Part shown: positions 24,547-32,856 of the stretch, piece after piece
How the letters are laid out: each line of letters begins with the position of its first letter
How positions within the stretch are numbered: the stretch's first letter is position 1
From: Paenibacillus agri
GTDB lineage: Bacteria > Bacillota > Bacilli > Paenibacillales > Paenibacillaceae
Assembly: GCF_013359945.1 (NCBI RefSeq)
Contig: NZ_JABWCS010000206.1
Coordinates: forward strand, 62,001-126,000
Direction: 5' to 3'
DNA: 64,000 nt
The notes under the pieces: model-generated
What the model saw: only the letters and a program-made list of their open reading frames with translations
Database searches by the model: none
What the model was told of the DNA's origin: nothing
Translations under genes and position numbers: made by a program

Positions 24547-26961
24547 TTAAATATTCCGAACTTCCACAACCTTGCCTAAATCCACATACTGCTCATGATC
24601 CAGCTTCACCTTCACTCTGCCCTTGCGGCGCTTCTCCCGCCATTCCTGAATATCTTCCTCCGTGTCCAAACGAAGCTCCGCGATCTCAAGGGCCCGGTCC
24701 AGGATATATTTGCTCGTATACAGCACTGTGTAGATTCCCTGTCCTCCTAGTGAAATGGGAGCTGCTACCTCCTCCCATTTCTTAATCGAAAATCGGACAT
24801 ACAACTCTTCCTCCGTCCCCGGACGGCAAGGGACTTCCTTAATCTCTTTACGCCGCAGCACCTTCCAATCTGTAACTTTGCCTACCCAGTGAATGCCCGT
24901 TTTTGCAGGATCAAAGAACTTTTTCCGCGATTGGCACATCGCCACGTACTCGATCTGGGTGAGGATTTTCACGTCCGAAAGGTTCTTTAACGGCACATGG
25001 TAAAAAGAATGCTTTCTCGCCGCCTCCACCTGCTCCGGTCCCCGGACAGAGCCGACAAGCACATTTTTGCCCGCAAGCTGGTTCGCATAATACTCTTTCG
25101 TCCCGCGTGGACGTGTGGAACGTTCGTAAGCTTTTTCCGGACTATCCTGAATAATCTCATCCAGGAATTTCTCCACCAAGCTTGTAGAATTCGGTAGAAA
25201 CGGCAAGGCGCCAATATTCAGCAGCTCAATGCTTTTATAGAAATGGTGGGTCTTATACCGCTCCTCGTCAGGGTACGGAAATAACACATACGCGCCGAAC
25301 ATGCTTCGTTCATATTCCCCTGAGCCTTTCTCCTGATACACAATGGCGTCCCGATAGCGGTGCATCGTATTGATGTCGTCCTCTTCAGGCCCAGGCTGTC
25401 TATACTTTTTCTGGTAAGCAGTATCTTCATAAGCAGGATTTAAGCGGTATTTGGCATCAAAAACATACTTATATTCTTTGATTTTGCCAGCATCCTTCTT
25501 CTTCAGTGTTAGTACATTATCCGGACGCTGACTGAGTGTCGGTGTCTTATCTGAATCAGGTATCGCATTATAGTACAGGATAAACTGCTCTCCGTTCACC
25601 GGATTCTCGTACACCATCTGCGCACTACGCGATTGATCCAGCGTCACAAAAATCCCGTTCCGGTTCACCTTAATCATATCCTGCTGCACCAGCTTATACT
25701 TCTGCCCCAGGAGCTGATTCAGCTTGAGGAAGCACCAATACTCATAGAGCTGAGCGACATCCTTCATGGATAAGCGGAATAGTTCACCCTGAATAGACAG
25801 GCCTTTAAGCAGCATGAGGTAAAAGCGATAGACTTCGCGGTATCCAGGCGCCATCTGCAGCACCAGCGTAACAGACATCTGCTTCAGCATCCCGGCCTCA
25901 CGTAAGAAATCCATCTGAAGCACCCGCTCCAGCTGGGTAAGCATAGTGTCGATTTTTCTAAGGATTAATGGATCTTCGGTCCGGTTGTTCAGCTTCCAGC
26001 GACCCTTGAGCACCTTCAGCTTCCCCTGAATACGTTCCAGCATCCAGCGGATGAACCGGTTCTCATTCGTATCATAGGCGAGGCGTCTGCGTGTCTCCAG
26101 TAAATGTGTAGCTGAGTAGCTCCGGCCATCTATGGTTAAAAATCCATGGTTCTTATCTTCTCTCAGCCGTTCGGGATGCTTGGCAAGCTCGCGGATATTC
26201 TCTTTTCCCGCCTTCTTGACCCGATTGGCATCCACAAGCCGGCGGTCCTGTAACAGCGCATAATTCGGATTCTTGTTAATCCGTTCGACGGCATCGAGGA
26301 GCTGTCTGAACACTTGCTGCAGGATAGCGAAAAACTCCGTCAAGCTCTGATGCTGCGTCTCCCGCGTGCCTGTCAGCTGATAGGTTCGCTTAAAGAAATC
26401 AAACGCCAAATTATAAATCTGCTCATTCACTTCATTCAGAATGTTCTGGTAATCCAGCTTGTAATCCATCTTCGAGGGGAAGATCTCCATCTCCACCCGC
26501 AGCAGCGTCTGCCCCTCACCCCGGATTTCCCATTCCGTCAGGCCGACCTCATTCCCGAAATTCAGCGCACCGACAAGGAGCGAATCACCTAAAGGCTTGA
26601 TCGCCTGCCGCAGCAGCACACTATCATGGTAAAAAGAAAGGTCCACAGGGGTCTTCTTCTCAATCACCAGCTCATACGACTGCGTCTCATAGAAACACGG
26701 AAACGCTGCCTTCTCCGGCTGCCACTCCACCAACCCGTAAGCTTCAGGGGAAAAGACCTTGATCTGGACATCACCAAGCCGCTTAGAGCATACCATTCCA
26801 AGCTGCGCATTCACCCATTCCTGGTCCGGGGACCGATGAAGCTGCAAGGTCTCCACCGTAGGATGATAGGGCCGTCCTTGAATGTAAAGCGTAAAAAGCT
26901 CCGTGTCCACACGAAGCAATTCTACCGCCTGATTAAGAGAGCCAGTATGAGGTGAATCCAT
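24547..26961 (-). CDS. DUF2357 / McrC-like nuclease-domain protein
   Basis: 804 aa from the ATG at 26961 (MDSPHTGSLN), which has GGAGGAAG just before it and overlaps the AAA+ gene by 29 nt. The long helical DUF2357 region (about 200-480; RRRLAYDTNENRFIRWMLER) is followed by a PD-(D/E)XK-like domain (DNVLTL then YKYVFDAKYRLN, about 510-540), the McrC-type catalytic layout Asp...Asp-Ala-Lys. These COG1700-type proteins pair with McrB-like GTPases as modification-dependent restriction systems. A C-terminal extension (about 610-800) may read a modification or serve as a further effector. Confidence 0.82.
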   Translation of the reverse strand: MDSPHTGSLNQAVELLRVDTELFTLYIQGRPYHPTVETLQLHRSPDQEWVNAQLGMVCSKRLGDVQIKVFSPEAYGLVEWQPEKAAFPCFYETQSYELVIEKKTPVDLSFYHDSVLLRQAIKPLGDSLLVGALNFGNEVGLTEWEIRGEGQTLLRVEMEIFPSKMDYKLDYQNILNEVNEQIYNLAFDFFKRTYQLTGTRETQHQSLTEFFAILQQVFRQLLDAVERINKNPNYALLQDRRLVDANRVKKAGKENIRELAKHPERLREDKNHGFLTIDGRSYSATHLLETRRRLAYDTNENRFIRWMLERIQGKLKVLKGRWKLNNRTEDPLILRKIDTMLTQLERVLQMDFLREAGMLKQMSVTLVLQMAPGYREVYRFYLMLLKGLSIQGELFRLSMKDVAQLYEYWCFLKLNQLLGQKYKLVQQDMIKVNRNGIFVTLDQSRSAQMVYENPVNGEQFILYYNAIPDSDKTPTLSQRPDNVLTLKKKDAGKIKEYKYVFDAKYRLNPAYEDTAYQKKYRQPGPEEDDINTMHRYRDAIVYQEKGSGEYERSMFGAYVLFPYPDEERYKTHHFYKSIELLNIGALPFLPNSTSLVEKFLDEIIQDSPEKAYERSTRPRGTKEYYANQLAGKNVLVGSVRGPEQVEAARKHSFYHVPLKNLSDVKILTQIEYVAMCQSRKKFFDPAKTGIHWVGKVTDWKVLRRKEIKEVPCRPGTEEELYVRFSIKKWEEVAAPISLGGQGIYTVLYTSKYILDRALEIAELRLDTEEDIQEWREKRRKGRVKVKLDHEQYVDLGKVVEVRNI

Positions 26962-28576
26962 CTTCCTCCAGCCTCCTAAGCATAAAAGCCAATTTACGCG
27001 CACTATGCGGATGTACCGCCGCAGGCGGAGTCTGGCCAGCAGCCCACTTCATATAAAGCGGAGAAGCGTCGTCTATAAGTGTAGAGATGTCTACTGTAAC
27101 ACCAGATCCGGTACCTAGAGCAACCTTCATCAAATTTAGCAGGACCCGGCGCACCGTAGAGTGGCTACCTTGGATACGCGGCAAAATCTTTTGCAGCAGC
27201 TGCCAGTCAAACGCCTCTTCCTCATCCATCAGCTTGTACCGATCGTTATAGATCATATAGAAGCAAATTGCATCCCGCACCCGGAAGCCCACATGAGCGT
27301 GAATCTCCTCCAGCAAGGCGTTGATCTTCACCAATCTCTCAGTCGTCCGCACAACGAGCTCCTTTTTGGTATCATAGGCATCAACCAGCTGCAAATAATC
27401 GGAGCGCAGAAACAGATGGTTCAGCTCAGCAAGATCAGCGGGATCATCCGCTTCTTCCTGCTCATTCATGTCTGGATACTGTTGCAGATTGATGTAATTG
27501 AACTCTAGCGTATTGGCGCGGTCGAGTACCTTTTTGCTAAAAGAATGCGTCGTCTCGTCCATATTCACCGTCCCGATCAGGAACACATTCTCCGGGATAC
27601 CCAGGCTCCCATACTTCACTTGATCCTCAGGCTTATCCAGCATCGTAGAAGAGATAAGATGTTGGGTGCGAATCTTCCCCTCCTGCCAATCCTGCGTCTC
27701 CAGCACACTTAACAGGTCACTGAAGTAATGCTCCACCCGGGCCAGATTCATCTCATCCAGGCAGATAAAATAAAGCTTATGCCCATTCTCCGGCTTCCGC
27801 GCCTCTACCAACACTTCCGTGAGCGGACCCTGCTTGAACCAGCCCGACAGATTCTTGTACCCCAGCAGATCCGCAGGATCACTCCAATCCGGCCGTACCG
27901 GGATTAAGGTAAACTGACCATTATCTCCCGTTGCCCCAAGCGCCTCAGCAAACAGCTTCACTAGTCGCGTCTTCCCCGTGCCTGAGATACCCGCCAGGAT
28001 GACAAATGGCTTGGTCTTCAGCGAAAGGTAGAAGTTCTCGATGAGGTGCTCAGGGAAGAAGAAGCCTTTGCGGCGGATGTGGTATTGGATTTGGTGGAGG
28101 ATGCTTGTTATCTGTTCGTCCTTCAGAGGTTTGGCTTCTTGTGGCAATATTTCCACTTCCTCGTCGTTGGCTGCTGCGTTATATAACTTAAGCTCCTCAT
28201 GAGCCAGCTTCTCTAACTCCGTAAGCTCTTCATCCCCTAGTTGTTTTTGAATCTGGATATGAAAGCCTATTGTGTTTTCTTCCGAATTCATATATATAAA
28301 ATCCTGCGAAAGAGCATTAACAGGACTGTTGATGATATCCTTCAACTGGCTTTTCGGAGCATTTCTCCATAACTCCCGGCCTGAAGGCTTATCTACCCAG
28401 TTTCCTTTCTCCTGTTCATCTATGAAGTAATTTAGGAACCGATCCTTAACTCTATCGAACGAGACACGCTCCTGATTGGTTGCTCTCATTTCTTCAATTA
28501 GGGATATAATGAGGACCATCTTATAGGATTTCTGCTTGCGTTTAAAAATCTGCGTGATTGATTCAGGTAAAGGCAT
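26933..28576 (-). CDS. McrB-type AAA+ GTPase
   Basis: 547 aa from the ATG at 28576 (MPLPESITQI), with GGAGG 5 nt upstream. Walker A (GISGTGKT) lies near residue 196, Walker B is FICLDEMNLARVEHY, and the McrB family GTPase signature GTVNMDETT with the following KKVLDRANTLEF is present. The N-terminal 150 residues probably recognise DNA. It is translationally coupled to the DUF2357 protein, giving the two halves of a type IV-like restriction machine in which GTP-driven translocation activates the nuclease. Confidence 0.9.
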   Translation of the reverse strand: MPLPESITQIFKRKQKSYKMVLIISLIEEMRATNQERVSFDRVKDRFLNYFIDEQEKGNWVDKPSGRELWRNAPKSQLKDIINSPVNALSQDFIYMNSEENTIGFHIQIQKQLGDEELTELEKLAHEELKLYNAAANDEEVEILPQEAKPLKDEQITSILHQIQYHIRRKGFFFPEHLIENFYLSLKTKPFVILAGISGTGKTRLVKLFAEALGATGDNGQFTLIPVRPDWSDPADLLGYKNLSGWFKQGPLTEVLVEARKPENGHKLYFICLDEMNLARVEHYFSDLLSVLETQDWQEGKIRTQHLISSTMLDKPEDQVKYGSLGIPENVFLIGTVNMDETTHSFSKKVLDRANTLEFNYINLQQYPDMNEQEEADDPADLAELNHLFLRSDYLQLVDAYDTKKELVVRTTERLVKINALLEEIHAHVGFRVRDAICFYMIYNDRYKLMDEEEAFDWQLLQKILPRIQGSHSTVRRVLLNLMKVALGTGSGVTVDISTLIDDASPLYMKWAAGQTPPAAVHPHSARKLAFMLRRLEEDGFTSYWLS

Positions 28577-28594
28577 GTTGTCCTCCAAGGGTAG

Positions 28595-29287
28595 TTAACG
28601 ATTTTTGGTAGTCGTAATCTTTTCTATATGATGTTTACGGATCTCTGTATCTGTAATATTAGCTTGGCTCAGTTGGTCATAGATTGATTGAATTTGCATT
28701 TGGGAAAACAAAGGTTCAGAGGTTTCTGTCTTTAAACGGAGCAGCTTCCTGGAGATAAATTCACTCAACTCCACATCATAAACAACAAGCTCGTTAGACT
28801 GAATTTGGCGAAGCTCTGGATCTATGCTAAAGCGACATCTCATTGTAAATGAAATAATCGATACAGATTTCACTTTAGGAACACCTTTAAGAAGACTCTC
28901 AATGGCCTTAATATGTCCATAGTTCTGCTTCAGCGGATTATACATCTTGTAACGGTTGCTTACTGACCATTGTTGATCCGTCCGCCCACCTTTAATTTCA
29001 CCATTGTAGTTTTTCGTCTCAATGACAAATAAACAATATGGGGAGATTATAATATGATCGATCTGTGCGTAACCAGTTCGAGACTTGGGATTCGGAAGCA
29101 TTAGATCGCTTAACGATTTACACTCCTTAGGTAACTGGCCAAGCTGGATATTAATTTTATGCTCACCTAGCTCTCCAATTCTTGTGGCAGCAACCTTCGG
29201 TTTCTGCTTGGGAGCTTGCGCCTTGCGCACAGCTTGTGGCGGTTTAGAATGGGACTTTTTAAAGAGAGACAGTAGCTTTTTCAGCAT
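28595..29287 (-). CDS. NERD-domain nuclease-related protein
   Basis: 230 aa. A basic N-terminus (KPPQAVRKAQAPKQKPKV) is followed by the NERD domain with catalytic-type residues Asp77 (YAQIDHIII), Glu90 and Lys92 (FVIETKNYNG). It lies 18 nt upstream of the McrB-like gene on the same strand, GAGG before the ATG. It may be a third nuclease subunit or an accessory protein of the operon; NERD genes with McrB-DUF2357 are a plausible variant of these systems. Confidence 0.82.
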   Translation of the reverse strand: MLKKLLSLFKKSHSKPPQAVRKAQAPKQKPKVAATRIGELGEHKINIQLGQLPKECKSLSDLMLPNPKSRTGYAQIDHIIISPYCLFVIETKNYNGEIKGGRTDQQWSVSNRYKMYNPLKQNYGHIKAIESLLKGVPKVKSVSIISFTMRCRFSIDPELRQIQSNELVVYDVELSEFISRKLLRLKTETSEPLFSQMQIQSIYDQLSQANITDTEIRKHHIEKITTTKNR

Positions 29288-29377
29288 AACAAAACCTCAT
29301 CTGTTCCAGATTTACAATATGTATGGTTATTCGACAATATGGGAATGTATCCCTTCCAAACATATACATAAGGAAAA

Positions 29378-29396
29378 GACTGTCGCATGGACAGTC
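29378..29396 (-). terminator. weak terminator hairpin
   Basis: GACTGTC-GCATG-GACAGTC with TTTT following on the minus strand, downstream of the gene at 29431. Confidence 0.45.
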
Positions 29397-29430
29397 CAAA
29401 CATAAATATGTGAATGCTTTTGACTGGGTC

Positions 29431-29928
29431 TTAATCCGAGAGAACAGAAGGAGCAATAAAGGCATTCGCGAGCTGCATACCGTCTTTTAGTCCTTGTAAA
29501 TATAGACGTTCATAAAGTATGGACTGCTTCAATTGAAGCTTATCCTCCCAATATTCAAACTCTGGCATACGTGCAATGTCCATGGAATTAAATAACGCTT
29601 GAAAAGCTTTGCTCTCTTCTTCAAAAACATATCTAGGCTCGGATTGATGTTCGATCTGTGCGGTTACTTCATTTAATCGAGCTTGAAACGTCTGTATAAA
29701 CCACTCTGGAAAGCTCATCACATCTCCTCCAAGACAAAAGTTTAGACGGAAATTCTCTGAATATGCGTTCTTTTCCTGATACATCTGATTAATGAGTTCG
29801 TCCACCCTGCGACTCTGAGCTTGAAGTTCTTCATTCCTACTTAACGGAATTCCCTGCTCCAATGATTTCTGTCCGAGTTCATTCAGCTTGCGCTGTTCCT
29901 CCTCATATTTCTGCATCAGATGTTGCAT
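29431..29928 (-). CDS. Spo0E-like domain protein
   Basis: 165 aa. Residues 1-55 resemble the Spo0E-like aspartyl-phosphatase fold: a helix, a short turn (EQGIPLSRNEELQA) and the signature-like QSRRVDELINQMY. Spo0E proteins remove phosphate from Spo0A and delay sporulation. The second half (SFPEWFIQTFQARLNE to the end) is a separate helical region, with ERLYLQGLKDGMQLANAF at the end, which I do not recognise. The fusion is unusual because Spo0E proteins are normally 60-90 aa. AGGAGGAG-like sequence precedes the ATG. Confidence 0.5.
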   Translation of the reverse strand: MQHLMQKYEEEQRKLNELGQKSLEQGIPLSRNEELQAQSRRVDELINQMYQEKNAYSENFRLNFCLGGDVMSFPEWFIQTFQARLNEVTAQIEHQSEPRYVFEEESKAFQALFNSMDIARMPEFEYWEDKLQLKQSILYERLYLQGLKDGMQLANAFIAPSVLSD

Positions 29929-30150
29929 TGTATCTCCTCCTTCCTGGGCAAGCTATGTCTGTAGACATCGTTTGCACTGATTATGAACTGTTGGTAAATC
30001 TATTTGGCCATAACTCAAGAATGAAATAAAAATACATGTGAACAAGAACAATAAGTTTCGCGATGTTACGCATATGAGTACCATACTTGGAAATATTATA
30101 CGGTACGCTTATACGTATAGTCAAGATTCAGAACAAGCGAGGAGATCCTA

Positions 30151-30378
30151 GTGGGAAAGAGAGTCATCGTGAAAATAACTCAATTGACAAAAAAGCACGG
30201 AATCTCTCTGCGAGAGTTGTCAAGAATATCCGATGTTAGACATGCTGCCTTAAGTGAATTAGCCAATGATAAAAGAGAAAGTATTAACTTTAATCATATT
30301 ATTAGAATTGCAGAGTCTTTAGACATTAGCGATATTCGAGAGATTATTGATTTAGTTGACACAGTAGATACAAACTGA
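30151..30378 (+). CDS. small Cro/CI-type HTH protein, candidate controller of the R-M set
   Basis: 75 aa starting at GTG, with GAGGAG upstream. The helix-turn-helix is visible (TKKHGISLRELSRISDVRHA, ALSELANDKRESINFNHIIR). It lies 222 bp upstream of the putative restriction gene on the same strand, the position of C proteins in controlled R-M systems. The 30379-30600 stretch between has short repeats containing GTACG, which could be operators. Confidence 0.7.
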   Translation: MGKRVIVKITQLTKKHGISLRELSRISDVRHAALSELANDKRESINFNHIIRIAESLDISDIREIIDLVDTVDTN

Positions 30379-30600
30379 CCAGTAATACTGCGAGTATTCA
30401 TGGACAGCTTTCTAAGAATTAATCTTTAATAATCGGACTCTTTAAAATGACCATTGATTGTAACATAACTACAATTATAAGTTAACACTTTTTACACCAA
30501 AAAATTCTATAACTACCGTACGTAATACCACATTTTCTCAAGATAAGGTATATAGCTCAAAGCTTCTTTACTTACTACGTATGGCACGACGGGAGAATAC

Positions 30601-31464
30601 ATGCTAACAGCAATCGGAATATATAAACGTATCGGTGTTCTTGCAAAAGTGAATGCACAAAATCCAGAAATAACAGATCTCTTCATTGAGCTTCATCAAG
30701 TATGTCGTAACATTCTAGCCTCCGTAAGGAGAGTAGCTTTAATATCTAAAATTCCTGATAAGGAATACTTTGTCTTTCAGAATGAAAAGAAAAACTCCAG
30801 AGCAATAAATTCAGATTTGTATATTGATGATGTTTTGACAGTAGAAACCACTATAAATTATTTGATAAATAATGATTTAAGAAATACCTCTTCTGGAGAA
30901 ATCACTAGAGCTTTATATACTATGGCTATAAGTTTCTGTGCTGTTGTTGACTTAGAGAAAAGCGGTGATCAGAAAACTCCAGGCACTTTTTTTGAATATT
31001 TTGCAAGTCACTGGTTTGCGCGAACGCTCTCAGTTCAGCCCCAAACAGCAATACGCGTCTTAAATTTAGATAGGGACACTTCACTGCCTACCGATTATAT
31101 TTTCGATCTGGGGGATAACCGCCCCAAGATTCATTTACCTGTAAAAACATCAACCAGAGAGCGGGTAATTCAAGTTTGGGCTCACCAACGCGTTTTGGAT
31201 GGTGTTTATGGAACTGGAAGATTCTTAGGTATGCTGGTATGTTTATCTGAGACAAAGACTGATCAAAAAAAGCTCGAAGTGACGGACATTTGCCTACCTG
31301 AACAATGGCGGGCTTATCAATTATTTATTGCCCAGTTGTATCGTGTTTATTATTTAGATGCACCTAGTAAATACTTAGCACTCAATAATGTTTTCCCACC
31401 GATTCACGTTAAACCATTAGGGGAATTTTTTTACGAAGTCCATGACTTATTCCAAAATACATAG
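30601..31464 (+). CDS. putative type II restriction endonuclease
   Basis: 287 aa, GGGAG before the ATG. A PD-(D/E)XK-like core can be drawn: Glu132 (GTFFEYFASHW), Asp165 (PTDYIFDLG) and Lys182 (HLPVKTSTRER), followed by QVWAHQRVLDGVYG. It is convergent with a C5-cytosine methyltransferase and shares a terminator with it. This gene order, with a small HTH gene upstream, is that of a type II system. Recognition sequence unknown. Family identity is from motif and context only. Confidence 0.7.
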   Translation: MLTAIGIYKRIGVLAKVNAQNPEITDLFIELHQVCRNILASVRRVALISKIPDKEYFVFQNEKKNSRAINSDLYIDDVLTVETTINYLINNDLRNTSSGEITRALYTMAISFCAVVDLEKSGDQKTPGTFFEYFASHWFARTLSVQPQTAIRVLNLDRDTSLPTDYIFDLGDNRPKIHLPVKTSTRERVIQVWAHQRVLDGVYGTGRFLGMLVCLSETKTDQKKLEVTDICLPEQWRAYQLFIAQLYRVYYLDAPSKYLALNNVFPPIHVKPLGEFFYEVHDLFQNT

Positions 31465-31466
31465 TT

Positions 31467-31501
31467 AAAAAAGGATCCGCCTCAAGGGCGGATCCTTTTT
31501 T
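31467..31501. terminator. bidirectional terminator between R and M genes
   Basis: AAAAAAGGATCCGCC, 5-nt loop, GGCGGATCCTTTTTT; symmetrical A and T tracts. Confidence 0.9.
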
Positions 31502-32615
31502 ATTGTTGTGCTGCGGCCACTTCTAAAATTCCTTGTTTTACTTCGTGTGAATCCAAAATGTCCCCGTCTTCAATCATTAATGTACGCAATATCTCTGAGC
31601 CGATCGCTTTGGCCAGCAGGGGAGGAACAGCATTGCCGATTTGATGTCTTACTTCATGCCGATTTCCTGAAAACCGAAAGTCTATCGGAAATCCCTGAAG
31701 TAATGCTGCCTCCCTCGGAGTTAATGGACGATTCTGGAGTGGATGGCCATATCTTCCACGAGTATAGCTATCGAAGCCGCCAGTTATCGTTGAAGCTTGT
31801 CCATCCCATTTAAGGCGACCATATACATCTGGCCATCCACCTTTGGAGGTATCGGCATTTTTATGACATTCTAATCGGAATTCCATTGGGATATCTCTCC
31901 AGCCGCCACCTTGTGGAACAAACGAAAAGCGCTTAATATTCATCGCTGATACATTTGCTCTTTGATGATTAGCTATATCAGGATGTTCAATTCTGTGATC
32001 TTCAGGTGGCTCAGGTAATTCCTTTAGAACTTCACCTACTGTCTTCCAAACTTCAACAGTTGGTTGCGGAATTACGAATGGTGCAGTGATTTTTTTATGT
32101 TTCCCAACAATGATGAACCGTTCTCTGGTTTGTGCCAATCCATAATCTGCCGAATTATATATATGTGGATATAATACATAATCCTTAAGTTCCTCTTTTA
32201 AGGCCTCAATGAAAAACACACCGCGCTTCTGTCCTAACATTGCAACGTTTTCCATCAAAAAGAATTTAGGTTCAAGTTCTTTTACTAAACGTACAAATTC
32301 CAATACTAATTTATTTCTTTCATCGTCCCCTAAGTGAGCTCCGCGCTTTTGTTTCGAAAAGCCTTGGCATGGAGGTCCTCCAGCAAATATATCAAGTTCT
32401 CCACGTTTTATCCCAGTATATCCCATTAAATAATCCCCAGATAACTTTGTAGCATCCGCAACAAAGGCTTTCTCCGAAAGGTTATTCTGATAAGTCAAAA
32501 CTGCTGGTTCATTAAGGTCGAAAGCAGCTCCGATCTTGAAGCCTGCCTCATGTAATCCTAGACCAAGGCCACCTGCACCACAAAACGACTCGATGCTAGT
32601 ATAGACTCTTTTCAT
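31500..32615 (-). CDS. DNA (cytosine-5-)-methyltransferase
   Basis: 371 aa from the ATG at 32615 (MKRVYTSIESF), since GGAGG lies 8 nt before it; an ATG 15 nt upstream overlaps this site. Motif I SFCGAGGLGLGLHEAG, motif IV GGPPCQGFSKQKRG with catalytic Cys, motif VI MENVAML, motif VIII QTRERFIIVG and motif X HQIGNAVPP are complete. The variable target region (about 190-285) is short. It protects the host against the convergent restriction enzyme. The next gene upstream (32857) is a nuclease, so it may also serve that unit. Confidence 0.93.
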   Translation of the reverse strand: MKRVYTSIESFCGAGGLGLGLHEAGFKIGAAFDLNEPAVLTYQNNLSEKAFVADATKLSGDYLMGYTGIKRGELDIFAGGPPCQGFSKQKRGAHLGDDERNKLVLEFVRLVKELEPKFFLMENVAMLGQKRGVFFIEALKEELKDYVLYPHIYNSADYGLAQTRERFIIVGKHKKITAPFVIPQPTVEVWKTVGEVLKELPEPPEDHRIEHPDIANHQRANVSAMNIKRFSFVPQGGGWRDIPMEFRLECHKNADTSKGGWPDVYGRLKWDGQASTITGGFDSYTRGRYGHPLQNRPLTPREAALLQGFPIDFRFSGNRHEVRHQIGNAVPPLLAKAIGSEILRTLMIEDGDILDSHEVKQGILEVAAAQQ

Positions 32616-32786
32616 GTTGGTGTCCTCCATATATTGCAGAATTTCAATTTTCTTAGAATAAAATCCATTTATATCACATTAACATAAGGCTTTGAGCTGG
32701 ACTTTATTATATCAAACACTGACGAAAAATGAAACGTGCGTTCTGTTTAGAAAATGTGTTCTGTTTTTGTTGTGAACTAAAAAAAA

Positions 32787-32819
32787 GAATGAACGAATGC
32801 TTGAAACTCACATTCATTC
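32787..32819 (-). terminator. terminator of the nuclease gene
   Basis: An imperfect GAATGAAtg/...TTCATTC hairpin followed on the minus strand by eight T. Confidence 0.6.
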
Positions 32820-32856
32820 ATCCCTCTTACAGTAGATTAATCTTTAAAACTTCCAA

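Noticed and set aside
30379..30600. Canonical C-box repeat for the controller protein
   Set aside because: Short GTACG-containing repeats are present but no clean paired C-box could be defined by eye, so no operator is annotated.
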